Shown: piece by piece, positions 26,631 to 34,782 of the stretch
How positions within the stretch are numbered: position 1 is the stretch's first letter
Layout: each line of letters begins with the position of its first letter
Source: G963556115 sp963667375
GTDB lineage: Bacteria > Planctomycetota > SZUA-567
Length of the DNA: 64,000 nt
NCBI GenBank assembly: GCA_963667375.1
Contig: OY763323.1
Coordinates: 3,286,001 to 3,350,000, forward strand
Reading direction: 5' to 3'
The notes under the pieces: model-generated
The model's input: the letters and a program-made list of their open reading frames with translations, nothing else
Databases searched by the model: none
What the model was told of the DNA's origin: nothing
Translations under genes and position numbers: made by a program

Positions 26631-26677
26631 TGTAATACAATCTCCAAATACCGCATAAAACCGCGATAGATAATATA

Positions 26678-27232
26678 TCAAGAACCGAAACTCTTACCTT
26701 CAAGTTTACGTGGAGTTTCATCAGAATATCTAATACCTTTACCCTGGTACAGATCTGGTGGACGTACTCTACGTACCTGAGCTGCGAGCTCCATCACCTT
26801 CTGCTTATCACATCCCTTAACCTTGAAGTCCATATATTCACGGCTATTACCTTTAGGAATTTCGAACTCAACGCCCTCAGGAGCATCAAGACTGACAGGG
26901 TGACAATATCCTGCACTGATAACCAGAGTTGTACCTTTAAGCTCAACACGGTAACCAGTACCAACAATTCTCAACCCTTTTTCGTATCCCTGAGTTACAC
27001 CAATTATCATATTATTGATAAGTGCTCGGTACAACCCATGCATACATTTACCCTGCTTGCTGTTATCAGTTGGAGAAACGACAACCTTGCCATCTTCTAC
27101 ATTTATACTGATCTGAGGAACAAGCTTTTGTTTTACTTCCCCTTTGGGACCCTTTACAGACACTTCCTCTTTTGTTACATTTACAGTAACACCTGTAGGA
27201 AGGTCAACAGGTATCTTGCCAATACGTGACAT
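26678..27232 (-). CDS. rplF: 50S ribosomal protein L6
   Basis: L6 lies at the base of the factor-binding stalk. MSRIGKIPVDLPTGVTVNV and VSVKGPKGEVKQKL open two repeated domains, and RVRPPDLYQGKGIRYSDETPRKLEGKS near the end is conserved. It has 184 residues, normal length, between rpsH and rplR. Confidence 0.98.
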   Translation of the reverse strand: MSRIGKIPVDLPTGVTVNVTKEEVSVKGPKGEVKQKLVPQISINVEDGKVVVSPTDNSKQGKCMHGLYRALINNMIIGVTQGYEKGLRIVGTGYRVELKGTTLVISAGYCHPVSLDAPEGVEFEIPKGNSREYMDFKVKGCDKQKVMELAAQVRRVRPPDLYQGKGIRYSDETPRKLEGKSFGS

Positions 27233-27273
27233 GTCAATTTCCTGTTACAAAATGCTAAAAATTAACCCTAGTA

Positions 27274-27672
27274 CTAATAAATAGTACACAGTACTTCTCC
27301 ACCGACATTCTGAGCACGACACTCTCTATCAGAGAGCATACCTTTATTTGTGCTAACCACTGCAATGCCTAAACCATTCAACACCTGTGGCAAGTCTGAA
27401 ACTGCACGGTACTTGCGACATCCTGGTTTTGAGAATCTTTCAATCTTCTGAATTACAAACTCACCTTCAGGTCCATACTTTAAATCGATACGTATCTTGT
27501 TCTGAACAGGCTGCTCGATAATTTCGAAGTTTTCAATAAAACCTTCTCTCTTCAATACTTCAGCTATACTAAGTTTAACCTTTGAAGATGGCATAAATAC
27601 TTCAGATTTTCTACAAGACAACGCGTTGCGAATACGTGTCAACATATCGGCGATCGGATCGGTCATACTCAT
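27274..27672 (-). CDS. rpsH: 30S ribosomal protein S8
   Basis: S8 binds the central domain of 16S rRNA early in assembly. MTDPIADMLTRIRNAL and LGIAVVSTNKGMLSDRECRAQNVGGEVLCTIY are standard. It has 132 residues. The ATG two codons upstream of MTDP is used as the start here. In other bacteria S8 represses its own operon; no such site was identified. Confidence 0.98.
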   Translation of the reverse strand: MSMTDPIADMLTRIRNALSCRKSEVFMPSSKVKLSIAEVLKREGFIENFEIIEQPVQNKIRIDLKYGPEGEFVIQKIERFSKPGCRKYRAVSDLPQVLNGLGIAVVSTNKGMLSDRECRAQNVGGEVLCTIY

Positions 27673-27690
27673 TTTTTTTTATCCTATCCT

Positions 27691-27876
27691 TTACCAGCTT
27701 GATTTCTTCATGCCAGGAATCTCACCACGGTTGGCTAAAGTCCTGAGACAGATACGACAAATCTTAAATTTACGATAAACAGCTTTTGGCCTCCCACATA
27801 ACTCACAGCGAGTATATTCTCTAGTAGAGTACTTAGGAGGTCTCTTACACTTGACTTTGAGGGCTGTCCTGGCCAC
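27691..27876 (-). CDS. rpsN: 30S ribosomal protein S14, short zinc-binding type
   Basis: The 61-residue type Z form of S14, with the zinc ligands CELCGRPKAVYRKFKICRIC (Cys 24, 27, 40, 43). It opens MARTALKVKCKRPPKYSTREYTR. It lies between rplE and rpsH in the normal order. Confidence 0.97.
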   Translation of the reverse strand: MARTALKVKCKRPPKYSTREYTRCELCGRPKAVYRKFKICRICLRTLANRGEIPGMKKSSW

Positions 27877-27899
27877 GGTCTACTCCTTTAAACGATTAA

Positions 27900-28448
27900 C
27901 TATTTTTTTTCGGCGAATGGAATACCGAGAAGTTTCAAAAAAGCCCGACTCATCTCAGGTCCAGTACTATTCTTGATAACAAAGGTAACGTCCATACCGA
28001 AATTGTAATCGGAATTATCGGCATTAATTTCTGGGAAGATGCTGACCTCTTCAATACCGAGCGAATAATTACCAAATTTATCAAATGAAGTTGCCTTAAC
28101 ACCATTGAAGTCACGAATACGTGGAATAGCCACATTTAAAAGTCTATCCAAAAAACTATACATACGCTTGTGACGCAGTGTAGCTTTACAACCTATTCTA
28201 TTACCTTCGCGCAACTTAAAGTTACTTACAGCAATTCTTGCCTGACAAATAGCAGGCTGCTGACCAGCAATAGTAGCCATATCCTTACGGGCGGCATCAA
28301 TCATTTTTGAATCTTCGATTGCTTTACCAACACCCATATTCAGACAAACTTTTTCAATCTTTGGTACGCAATTGATATTCACGATACCAAAATCTTTCAT
28401 TATCGCTGGGACAACTTCTTTTTCATATTTTTCGCGTGTTAGTGACAT
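27900..28448 (-). CDS. rplE: 50S ribosomal protein L5
   Basis: L5 binds 5S rRNA and contacts the P-site tRNA. Conserved parts are VPKIEKVCLNMGVGKAIEDSK, GCKATLRHKRMYSFLDRLLNVAIPRIRDF and FGMDVTFVIKNS. It has 182 residues, and starts 5 bp after the rplX stop. Confidence 0.98.
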   Translation of the reverse strand: MSLTREKYEKEVVPAIMKDFGIVNINCVPKIEKVCLNMGVGKAIEDSKMIDAARKDMATIAGQQPAICQARIAVSNFKLREGNRIGCKATLRHKRMYSFLDRLLNVAIPRIRDFNGVKATSFDKFGNYSLGIEEVSIFPEINADNSDYNFGMDVTFVIKNSTGPEMSRAFLKLLGIPFAEKK

Positions 28449-28453
28449 TTTAA

Positions 28454-28876
28454 CTATTTCCCTCCAACTACTTCATTGCCGGTTGCTTTGGCAATGCGTA
28501 CACGACGGATTTTCTTCTTGCCATCAACTTCGCCTTCAACAACCATTTTACCGACGCGAGTGACAGTATCACTGGCACCGTCAACCAACATCAAGTTTGA
28601 GAGGTGAATTGGAGCTTCCTGCTCAATTCTTCCACCACTCTGAGGGTTATTAGGATCTGTTGGCTTCTTGTGTTTAAAGACCATATTCAAGCCTTTAACT
28701 ACTGCTCGACCCTTTTCAAGATCAATACTTATGATCTTACCACGTGGCTGGCGATCTCTTGGGTTGTCACCTTCAGCAAGTTTGCGCTTTAGACCAGCAG
28801 CATTCTTACCAGAGATTACTTGAACCATATCGCCCACACGCAGTTTGGTTTTGTACTGCTTAATTTTCTGTACCAT
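28454..28876 (-). CDS. rplX: 50S ribosomal protein L24, extended
   Basis: L24 starts large-subunit assembly. A KOW motif lies at LRVGDMVQVISGKNAAG, and the RGKIISIDLEKGRAVVKGLNMVFKHKKP segment is typical. At 140 residues it is about 35 longer than usual: there are extra residues after the KOW motif (LKRKLAEGDNPRDRQ) and a longer C-terminal tail (EVDGKKKIRRVRIAKATGNEV). Confidence 0.94.
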   Translation of the reverse strand: MVQKIKQYKTKLRVGDMVQVISGKNAAGLKRKLAEGDNPRDRQPRGKIISIDLEKGRAVVKGLNMVFKHKKPTDPNNPQSGGRIEQEAPIHLSNLMLVDGASDTVTRVGKMVVEGEVDGKKKIRRVRIAKATGNEVVGGK

Positions 28877-28894
28877 TTTTCAAACTCCGAGTGC

Positions 28895-29263
28895 CTATAT
28901 AACTTCAGGCGCAAGAGAAACAATTTTCATAAAATTCTTTTGTCTTAACTCACGCGCGACAGCACCAAAAATACGTGTGCCACGAGGGTTTCCATCATTA
29001 TCAACAATAACAACTGCGTTGGTATCAAAACGTATTGATGAGCCGTCTTCACGTTTTACGCATCTTTTTGTACGGACAACAACACCTTTACATACACTAC
29101 CAGGTTTCAAGTTTGAACCAGGAATTGCTTTTTTAATTGTTAGAACGATGATATCACCGATACTTGCATAGCGCCTTCTGGAACTGCCTAGAACCTTGAT
29201 ACACATGGCTCTCTTAGCTCCGGTATTATCGGCTACATCAAGCATTGTCTGCTGCTGAATCAC
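28895..29263 (-). CDS. rplN: 50S ribosomal protein L14
   Basis: L14 lies at the subunit interface. The start is a GTG at 29263: it gives MIQQQTMLDVADNTGAKRA and exactly 122 residues, the family length, with GGAGA five bases upstream. An ATG seven codons earlier at 29284 is in frame but adds residues the family lacks. The end GTRIFGAVARELRQKNFMKIVSLAPEV is conserved. Confidence 0.95.
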   Translation of the reverse strand: MIQQQTMLDVADNTGAKRAMCIKVLGSSRRRYASIGDIIVLTIKKAIPGSNLKPGSVCKGVVVRTKRCVKREDGSSIRFDTNAVVIVDNDGNPRGTRIFGAVARELRQKNFMKIVSLAPEVI

Positions 29264-29321
29264 GATATCTCTCCGATTTATCAATAATACTCAACTAATT
29301 TAAATCAATCACAAGAAAAAC

Positions 29322-29588
29322 TTATTCTTTATGCTTTAGAATCCTTACAAGTCTAAAACACTTATCTTTTGAAATTTTTCTTGTTTCCATAATCTCGACA
29401 GTGTCACCAATTTTTGCTTCGTTATTCTCATCATGAACCTTGTAGGTTGTACGACGATTAACACCTTTTTCATAAATTGGATGTTTAACCTGTGTATTAA
29501 CTTCAACAGCAATAGTCTTATCCATTTTATCACTGTAAACAGTGCCGATAACAATTCTTCTGGTATTTCGGGAAGCGACTTCACTCAT
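29322..29588 (-). CDS. rpsQ: 30S ribosomal protein S17
   Basis: S17 binds 16S rRNA in the body of the small subunit. RIVIGTVYSDKMDKTIAVEV and HPIYEKGVNRRTTYKVHDENNEAKIGDTVEIMETRKISKDKCFRLV are typical. It has 88 residues. It overlaps the stop of rpmC by one base, showing translational coupling. Confidence 0.97.
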   Translation of the reverse strand: MSEVASRNTRRIVIGTVYSDKMDKTIAVEVNTQVKHPIYEKGVNRRTTYKVHDENNEAKIGDTVEIMETRKISKDKCFRLVRILKHKE

Positions 29589-29797
29589 TATTCACCACCT
29601 TCCTGACCTGCCTTAGCAGTCTCTGCCAAAACTGTCTTCATTCTAGCAATATCTTTTCTAAGCAGTTTGAGCTGCATTGGGTTAATTTCATCACCGAGCG
29701 CAACTTTACAACGCATTTCAAGAAGCTCTTTCTTTTTTCCCTCAATTTCAGCCAGAATAGCAGCTTCTTCCATGCTTCTAATCTCACTTATCTTCAT
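29588..29797 (-). CDS. rpmC: 50S ribosomal protein L29
   Basis: L29 lies by the exit tunnel, where SRP docks. It is a small helical protein of 69 residues, with KISEIRSMEEAAILAEIEGKKKELLEMR and LKLLRKDIARMKTVL. It overlaps rplP by 4 bases and rpsQ by one. Confidence 0.94.
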   Translation of the reverse strand: MKISEIRSMEEAAILAEIEGKKKELLEMRCKVALGDEINPMQLKLLRKDIARMKTVLAETAKAGQEGGE

Positions 29798-30219
29798 ACT
29801 GTGTGTCTCCTCTTAACCATACATGTCTTTACAGGGAGCTTGTAAGCTTGAAGACGGAAGGCCTGTTTTGCTAGAGTTTCCGATACACCTGCAATCTCAT
29901 AAAGGACTGTACCAGGCTTTACTTCGGCGAACCAGTAATCAACATCACCTTTACCTTTACCCATACGGGTTTCAGCAGGCCGTACAGTAGCTGATTTATG
30001 TGGGAAAATTCTAATATAAATTTTTCCGGTTCTTCCCAGCATTCTGTTTGCAGCAACACGGGCAGCTTCAATCTGAGCAGAAGTGATACGACCTGCTTCG
30101 AGGGCCTGAATACCGAAATCACCAAATTCAACAGAATTACCGGCAGTAGCCTGACCTCTAATTCTACGCTTATGCATCTTACGATGCTTAACGCGCTTTG
30201 GTAGTTTTACTGGAGGCAT
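29794..30219 (-). CDS. rplP: 50S ribosomal protein L16
   Basis: L16 organises the A-site region of the large subunit. MPPVKLPKRVKHRKMHKRRIRGQATAGNSVEFGDFGIQAL and GKGKGDVDYWFAEVKPGTVLYEIAG are standard. It has 141 residues and overlaps rpsC by one base and rpmC by four. Confidence 0.98.
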   Translation of the reverse strand: MPPVKLPKRVKHRKMHKRRIRGQATAGNSVEFGDFGIQALEAGRITSAQIEAARVAANRMLGRTGKIYIRIFPHKSATVRPAETRMGKGKGDVDYWFAEVKPGTVLYEIAGVSETLAKQAFRLQAYKLPVKTCMVKRRHTV

Positions 30220-30872
30220 TATTTCATCTCCTGTTCTTGACTGTGCTCGACATCACCTTTGTACAACCAAACTTTGATGCCGATAATACCCATAGTTGTA
30301 CGTGCTTCTGAGAAACCAAAGTCAATATCAGCACGTAACTTCTGCAATGGAAGATTACCAACAGAGTAGCCATCTGCACGTGCAATTTCAGCACCACCAA
30401 GACGACCAGAAACTCTGATCTTAATTCCATAAACACCTGAATTAACACAAGTTTCAACAGCTTTCTTCATCGCACGTCTGTAATTTACACGTTTGATAAT
30501 CTGCTCGCCGATGCTTTCCGCTACAAGCTGAGCATTAATCTCTGGCTGCTGAACTTCACGAATCTTAATCTGAACTGACTTGTCATTAACAATACTCTGG
30601 AGGTCTGAACGCAGTTTATCTACTTCAGAACCACGACGACCAATTACAATACCAGGTCTTGCTGCGTGAATGATAACTTCAACATCATTCTCAGTTCTTT
30701 CAATTTCAGTTTTTGCCACACCGGCGAATGCAAGATTCTTTTTAATATATTCTCGAATCTTTACGTCTTCGACCAAGAAGTCACCGTAGCTTTGCTTATC
30801 AGCGTACCACCTTGAGTCCCAGTCCTTTGTAACACCGGTTCTAAATCCTATCGGATGTACTTTTTGTCCCAC
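30219..30872 (-). CDS. rpsC: 30S ribosomal protein S3
   Basis: S3 forms part of the mRNA entry site. MGQKVHPIGFRTGVTKDWDSRWYAD and the KH-domain GXXG region PGIVIGRRGSEVDKLR are clear; the C-terminal domain has YRRAMKKAVE and GRLGGAEIARADGYSVGNLPLQKLRADIDFGFSEA. It has 217 residues. Confidence 0.98.
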   Translation of the reverse strand: MGQKVHPIGFRTGVTKDWDSRWYADKQSYGDFLVEDVKIREYIKKNLAFAGVAKTEIERTENDVEVIIHAARPGIVIGRRGSEVDKLRSDLQSIVNDKSVQIKIREVQQPEINAQLVAESIGEQIIKRVNYRRAMKKAVETCVNSGVYGIKIRVSGRLGGAEIARADGYSVGNLPLQKLRADIDFGFSEARTTMGIIGIKVWLYKGDVEHSQEQEMK

Positions 30873-30891
30873 AACTTACTCCTTCGGTCAT

Positions 30892-31227
30892 TTATTGACG
30901 AACATCAACCTCAACACATAGGTGACTGCGACGACGCTTATATGGATGAGCCATACCTCTTGAGCGTGGGCGCCAGCGTTTAATACGCATACTTTCATCT
31001 ACCCATGCCTTTGAAACGTATAGACCATCTACGTCATCTACACCACCATTTTCAGCATTAGCTTGTGCGCTACGAACAACATCATATAATAATTTAGCAG
31101 AGCGCTGTGGAGCAAACTTTAGTATTGTTAGCGCTTCACTAACATTCTTTCCTCTGATCATGTCAATCACAAGACGAGCCTTGCGCGGACTAACAGGGGA
31201 GAATTTGTGCTTGGCGATATAAGCCAT
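30892..31227 (-). CDS. rplV: 50S ribosomal protein L22
   Basis: L22 lines the exit tunnel. HKFSPVSPRKARLVIDMIRGKNVSEALTIL and the loop end RWRPRSRGMAHPYKRRRSHLCVEV are typical. It has 111 residues, 19 bp upstream of rpsC. Confidence 0.97.
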   Translation of the reverse strand: MAYIAKHKFSPVSPRKARLVIDMIRGKNVSEALTILKFAPQRSAKLLYDVVRSAQANAENGGVDDVDGLYVSKAWVDESMRIKRWRPRSRGMAHPYKRRRSHLCVEVDVRQ

Positions 31228-31252
31228 CTTAAATTCCTCTTAATTCAAACTA

Positions 31253-31510
31253 TTATTTATCATGTCCGTGATAAGTACGGGACAATGCGAATTCACCCAA
31301 TTTGTGACCTACCATTGATTCTGTTACAAGTAGAGACACAAAACTACGACCATTATGAATATCAAATTTATGACCAACAAACTCAGGAACTATAGTACAT
31401 GATCTTGCCCAAGTCTTAATTGGTTCTATTCTTCCAGCTTCCTTCTGCTTCATGACCTTAATATAAACTTTGTCATCTACATAAGGACCTTTTTTAGTCG
31501 AACGACCCAT
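31253..31510 (-). CDS. rpsS: 30S ribosomal protein S19
   Basis: S19 lies in the head of the small subunit with S13. MGRSTKKGPYVDDKVYIKVMKQ and RSCTIVPEFVGHKFDIHNGRSFVSLLVTESMVGHKLGEFALSRTY are standard. It has 85 residues. Confidence 0.97.
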   Translation of the reverse strand: MGRSTKKGPYVDDKVYIKVMKQKEAGRIEPIKTWARSCTIVPEFVGHKFDIHNGRSFVSLLVTESMVGHKLGEFALSRTYHGHDK

Positions 31511-31535
31511 GTTTCATTCTCCGTTATTCAGTAAA

Positions 31536-32369
31536 TTACTTCTTCTTACGTCTAGTAATAATCATATTATCTGTACGGTGGTTCTTCTTTCTCGTCTTAC
31601 CACCACGAGCATAAACACCGGTCGGACTACAGAAGTGCTTACCACCAGCTCTTCGTTTTTCACCACCACCAAGTGGGTGGTCGATTGGGTTCATGGTACT
31701 ACCACGTACAGTTGGTCTCCAACCCATATGGCGCTTCTTACCGGCTTTACCGATCTTAACCATACCATGGTCTTTATTACCAACAGTTCCAATAGTCGCA
31801 CGACAATTGATATCAACCCTTCTCATTTCACCAGAAGGCATAAGCAGAATAGCGTGCTTTCCTTCTTTTGCCATAAGAGTAATACTCATTCCGGCAGAAC
31901 GGCCAAGCTTACCACCTTGACCCGGGTTAATTTCTACATTATGAATCTGCATACCCAGCGGAATACCGGACAATTCAGTACAATTACCAACCTCAGGCTC
32001 AACCTTCAAACCATTCTCAACGTGCATTCCAACCTTGAGACCTTCAGGCGCAAGAATATAACGCTTAATTCCATCTTCATAGTGCAAAAGCGCAATATTA
32101 GCAGAACGATTTGGATCATACTCAATAGTAGCAACCTTGGCGGTCTTACCGTCACGGTCATTTCGCTTAAAATCTATAACACGATATCTTTTTTTAGCGC
32201 CACCGCCACGATGGCGAACAGTGATAACACCTCTATTGTTACGCCCGCTGTTTTTGACCATAGTCTTAACAAGGGTCTTCTCCGGTTTATCTGTTGTAAT
32301 TTCCGCATAGTCTAGCTGCGTCATATTACGAAGAGAAGGAGTTATCGGTCTAAATCTTTTAATACCCAT
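31536..32369 (-). CDS. rplB: 50S ribosomal protein L2
   Basis: L2 is needed for subunit joining and peptidyl transfer. MGIKRFRPITPSLRNMT, RHRGGGAKKRYRVIDFKR and the C-terminal loop RPTVRGSTMNPIDHPLGGGEKRRAGGKHFCSPTGVYARGGKTRKK are conserved, including the key His within NPIDHPLGGG. It has 277 residues. Confidence 0.98.
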   Translation of the reverse strand: MGIKRFRPITPSLRNMTQLDYAEITTDKPEKTLVKTMVKNSGRNNRGVITVRHRGGGAKKRYRVIDFKRNDRDGKTAKVATIEYDPNRSANIALLHYEDGIKRYILAPEGLKVGMHVENGLKVEPEVGNCTELSGIPLGMQIHNVEINPGQGGKLGRSAGMSITLMAKEGKHAILLMPSGEMRRVDINCRATIGTVGNKDHGMVKIGKAGKKRHMGWRPTVRGSTMNPIDHPLGGGEKRRAGGKHFCSPTGVYARGGKTRKKNHRTDNMIITRRKKK

Positions 32370-32402
32370 TATATCACTCCGAATCTATAATCTCTTTAAA
32401 TA

Positions 32403-32684
32403 TTACTTAAGAACTTCAATTGCCTGATCTTCAGCCAGACGAACCATTGCTTTCTTTATAGGACTGGTACTGCCAATATTTTTGCCATAGCGACGCTTCT
32501 TGCCATGAGTTATAATAGTCCTGATACTTACTGGAGACACACCCCAGATAACCTGCAAAGCATTTCTAACATCAGTCTTAGTTGCTTCCAAATCAACAAC
32601 AAAAGTATATGTGTTAGTTTTATCTGCATTCTCATACCCTTTTTCAGAGATATAAGGTCGCTTAATTACACGATACGGATCCAT
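32403..32684 (-). CDS. rplW: 50S ribosomal protein L23
   Basis: L23 is the docking site of trigger factor and SRP at the exit tunnel. The start at 32684 (MDPYRVIKRPYISEKGYENAD) is chosen over 32720, which lies inside rplD; AGAGGAG ends about 10 bases upstream. The protein has 93 residues. It starts one base after the rplD stop. Confidence 0.95.
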   Translation of the reverse strand: MDPYRVIKRPYISEKGYENADKTNTYTFVVDLEATKTDVRNALQVIWGVSPVSIRTIITHGKKRRYGKNIGSTSPIKKAMVRLAEDQAIEVLK

Positions 32685-32685
32685 A

Positions 32686-33309
32686 TTATTTATACTCCTC
32701 TGAAATCGCCATGAGCGCATCTTTAGTAATAAGAACCTGCTTCGGCTTTAACACACTGTAAGTTGTAAGCGCACCCAATGAACTCATCTCAATCTTTGGC
32801 AGATTTCGAACGCTCTTCCAAAGGATCTTATCAGCTTCCTTAGTGACAACCAGACAGGTTGATGCGATATTAAGATTCTTCAAAACCACAGCTGCTTCCT
32901 TTGTCTTTGGCGCTGCCATTGACAACGAATCAACTACAACAAAATCACCATCTCTTAATTTACCGAGTATTGCACTCTTAAGAGCAGCACGACGCGCTTT
33001 TTTAGGCATTTCTTTAGTGTAATCGCGAGGCTTTGGACCATGAGCAACAGCACCACCACGGCTACCAACACGACCAGCATAACCCATACGAGCACGTCCG
33101 GTTCCTTTCTGACGGAAAGGCTTACCTGAACGACAAATCAACTCACGCCTTGTCTTGGTACTATGCGTACCGGCACGCTGATTCGCCTCATACATAACAA
33201 CAGCCTGGTGCAACAATGGGTAATTAACAAACATACCCAGACAGCTGTCATCAAATGAGATTTTTTCAATCTCTTTACCGCTTCGATCATAAACTGGTAA
33301 TTCGATCAT
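32686..33309 (-). CDS. rplD: 50S ribosomal protein L4, first gene of the operon
   Basis: L4 binds 23S rRNA and in some bacteria represses its own operon by attenuation. The start at 33309 (MIELPVYDRSGKEIEKISF) gives 207 residues, the usual length, with GAGAAG just upstream; an open frame to 33408 is leader sequence. The loop RELICRSGKPFRQKGTGRARMGYAGRVGSRGGAVAHGPKPRDY is conserved. rpsJ and rplC, normally ahead of it, are not in the window, so the operon begins here. Confidence 0.95.
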   Translation of the reverse strand: MIELPVYDRSGKEIEKISFDDSCLGMFVNYPLLHQAVVMYEANQRAGTHSTKTRRELICRSGKPFRQKGTGRARMGYAGRVGSRGGAVAHGPKPRDYTKEMPKKARRAALKSAILGKLRDGDFVVVDSLSMAAPKTKEAAVVLKNLNIASTCLVVTKEADKILWKSVRNLPKIEMSSLGALTTYSVLKPKQVLITKDALMAISEEYK

Positions 33310-33558
33310 CTTCTCTTTCCCTATTCGACTCACCGAGCCGAAAACCAATGTGGCCGACAACCGGCGAAACAGACCTGTTACCATCTGCCTAAATTTCACC
33401 AACCACAAAACAATAATAAAAACGAGCTCTCACTACAATAAATGAAAGCTCTCCCGGAATCAGCAAAAAAATGCAGATCCACGAGAGCCGACAGTTCGCT
33501 GCCAAAAACCACTGCATACTTTAACGCTTGAAGGCTCCTTAACTTAAATGTTTTGACA
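33310..33558 (-). promoter_or_regulatory. Long leader of the rplD operon with a terminator-like hairpin
   Basis: About 240 bases lie between the likely promoter and rplD. Within them GAGCTTTCA (minus strand, 33451-33443) and TGAGAGCTC (33432-33424) make a 9-bp stem with one G-U pair and a 10-base loop, then TTTTTATTATTG. This is the form of an intrinsic attenuator. L4-dependent attenuation is known in enterobacteria, but there is no visible similarity to that leader. Confidence 0.5.
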
Positions 33559-33586
33559 AGTATAGCTATAAATCCCTATTTTACAA
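33559..33586 (-). promoter_or_regulatory. Candidate promoter of the rplD operon
   Basis: On the minus strand, TTGTAA (33586-33581) and TATACT (33564-33559) are 16 bp apart, within a long AT-rich gap. Confidence 0.6.
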
Positions 33587-33905
33587 GGGTATTTTTTATT
33601 TTTTTATTCTTTTTTATACTTATTAACAGAATTTTTACTTAATATAGTATCAACATACAAAACATCTAAACACTCAACAAACATTAACAATATATAACAT
33701 CTATATTAGCAATACGTTAAGAGTATGGATTGCAAAATTAGCCCTTAAAAATAATTGCCTGAAAAAGAGTATTAATACTGCTTCTTAATAGTTTATTTTT
33801 TACGATTTAACATTATTTTTAAAAAAACATAACTTTATTTAAGACAACCTGTATTTACAGGCAGCCCTTACCCAGCCGCAGCAAGTAACAACCTGCACTG
33901 ACTTA
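33587..33905. other. AT-rich intergenic region
   Basis: About 320 bases between the rplD promoter and the zinc-ribbon gene. It is very AT-rich, with no ORF or RNA gene seen. It may include an UP element and spacer sequence in front of the ribosomal operon. Confidence 0.35.
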
Positions 33906-34640
33906 CTATTGCTCCAATACGGTTTCTGTTGCAATATATAACAGCCGACCGCACCCTGGACAAATAACCTTATCAAGACTTTTATGAGCGATAACGAGAT
34001 TTTCAGTACTTGGGGAGACTTTACGAAAACAGCGCTGGCAGGCAGAGTCTTTGAGTTCGGCTACAGCATAACCCTTCCCGCGAGCCAGAGCAGTATTATA
34101 AATATTAATTGCATCAATATCCAGTGACTTAATTGATGCCACCATATTCTTCCGCTGCCCAATCAGAGTCCGCTGTCTGTCCTTAATCTCGCTGGCATCA
34201 AGTTCATTCGAGTTCATTATGGATTTGAGCTTATTCTCTTCAGCGTCCAGTTCATCATTCTTTTCAGCAAGAACCTTCTTCAAGCCCTCAAGCTCCTCCA
34301 TAAGCTCGATTTCCTTCTTTTCACTATCACTGATGCTGCTTTTAACATCCTTTATGCGCTCTGTGACAATTTTATACTCTTTTGAATTCTTAACAATTCC
34401 GATTTTCTGGTCAAGATCCTTGACCTCCGCTTCCAGGCTTTTCACATCCAACCCGAGCGTTTCAAGCTCCGCCGCGCACTTCATGCATGCTTCCTGGATC
34501 TCACTACGTGCCGCCTTTACAGCATCACAGTACTGAGTCTGCTGCTCAAGTTCCTTAGGTCCGGCATCCACCTTCCGCTTTAATGCTACCAACTGTGAAT
34601 CAATTTCTGCGAGTTCTCTCAACTTTCCAAAGACACTCAT
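33906..34640 (-). CDS. Coiled-coil protein with C4 zinc ribbon (CdsZ/CT398-like)
   Basis: A soluble protein of 244 residues: a long antiparallel coiled coil (about residues 1-185) followed by a zinc ribbon whose ligands are CQRC and CPGCGRLLY. The motif NSKEYKIVTERIKDVK in the first half is typical of the family, and the ending is similar to other members. Relatives in Chlamydia bind FliH-like proteins, sigma-54 or other partners; elsewhere the function is unknown. The start at 34640 (MSVFGKLRELAEID) has GGAGGG 8 bases upstream; ATG at 34646 is possible. It lies just downstream of rpoD on the same strand but after a terminator. Confidence 0.8.
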   Translation of the reverse strand: MSVFGKLRELAEIDSQLVALKRKVDAGPKELEQQTQYCDAVKAARSEIQEACMKCAAELETLGLDVKSLEAEVKDLDQKIGIVKNSKEYKIVTERIKDVKSSISDSEKKEIELMEELEGLKKVLAEKNDELDAEENKLKSIMNSNELDASEIKDRQRTLIGQRKNMVASIKSLDIDAINIYNTALARGKGYAVAELKDSACQRCFRKVSPSTENLVIAHKSLDKVICPGCGRLLYIATETVLEQ

Positions 34641-34734
34641 TTTCATTCCCTCCGCACACAAAAACAGCATACCGCGAACCAGTATTCTGATCCTACCCTT
34701 GCAGGAATGCTGTAAAAAATAACTTAAAAAAGAA

Positions 34735-34774
34735 GAAACAAAAAATCCCTACCCAATATTCAACCAGGTAGGGA
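34735..34774 (-). terminator. Terminator after rpoD
   Basis: TCCCTACC and GGTAGGGA form a perfect 8-bp stem with a 13-base loop just after the rpoD stop, followed on the minus strand by TTTTTTG. Confidence 0.85.
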
Positions 34775-34782
34775 AATACTCT

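Noticed and set aside
29264..29284. Upstream ATG for rplN
   Set aside because: The GTG at 29263 gives the exact L14 length and N-terminus, and has a correctly spaced ribosome binding site.
31509..32315. 268-codon plus-strand frame opposite rplB
   Set aside because: It is the antisense shadow of a certain gene and shows composition (Thr, Ser, Asn, Ile, Leu) without any domain.
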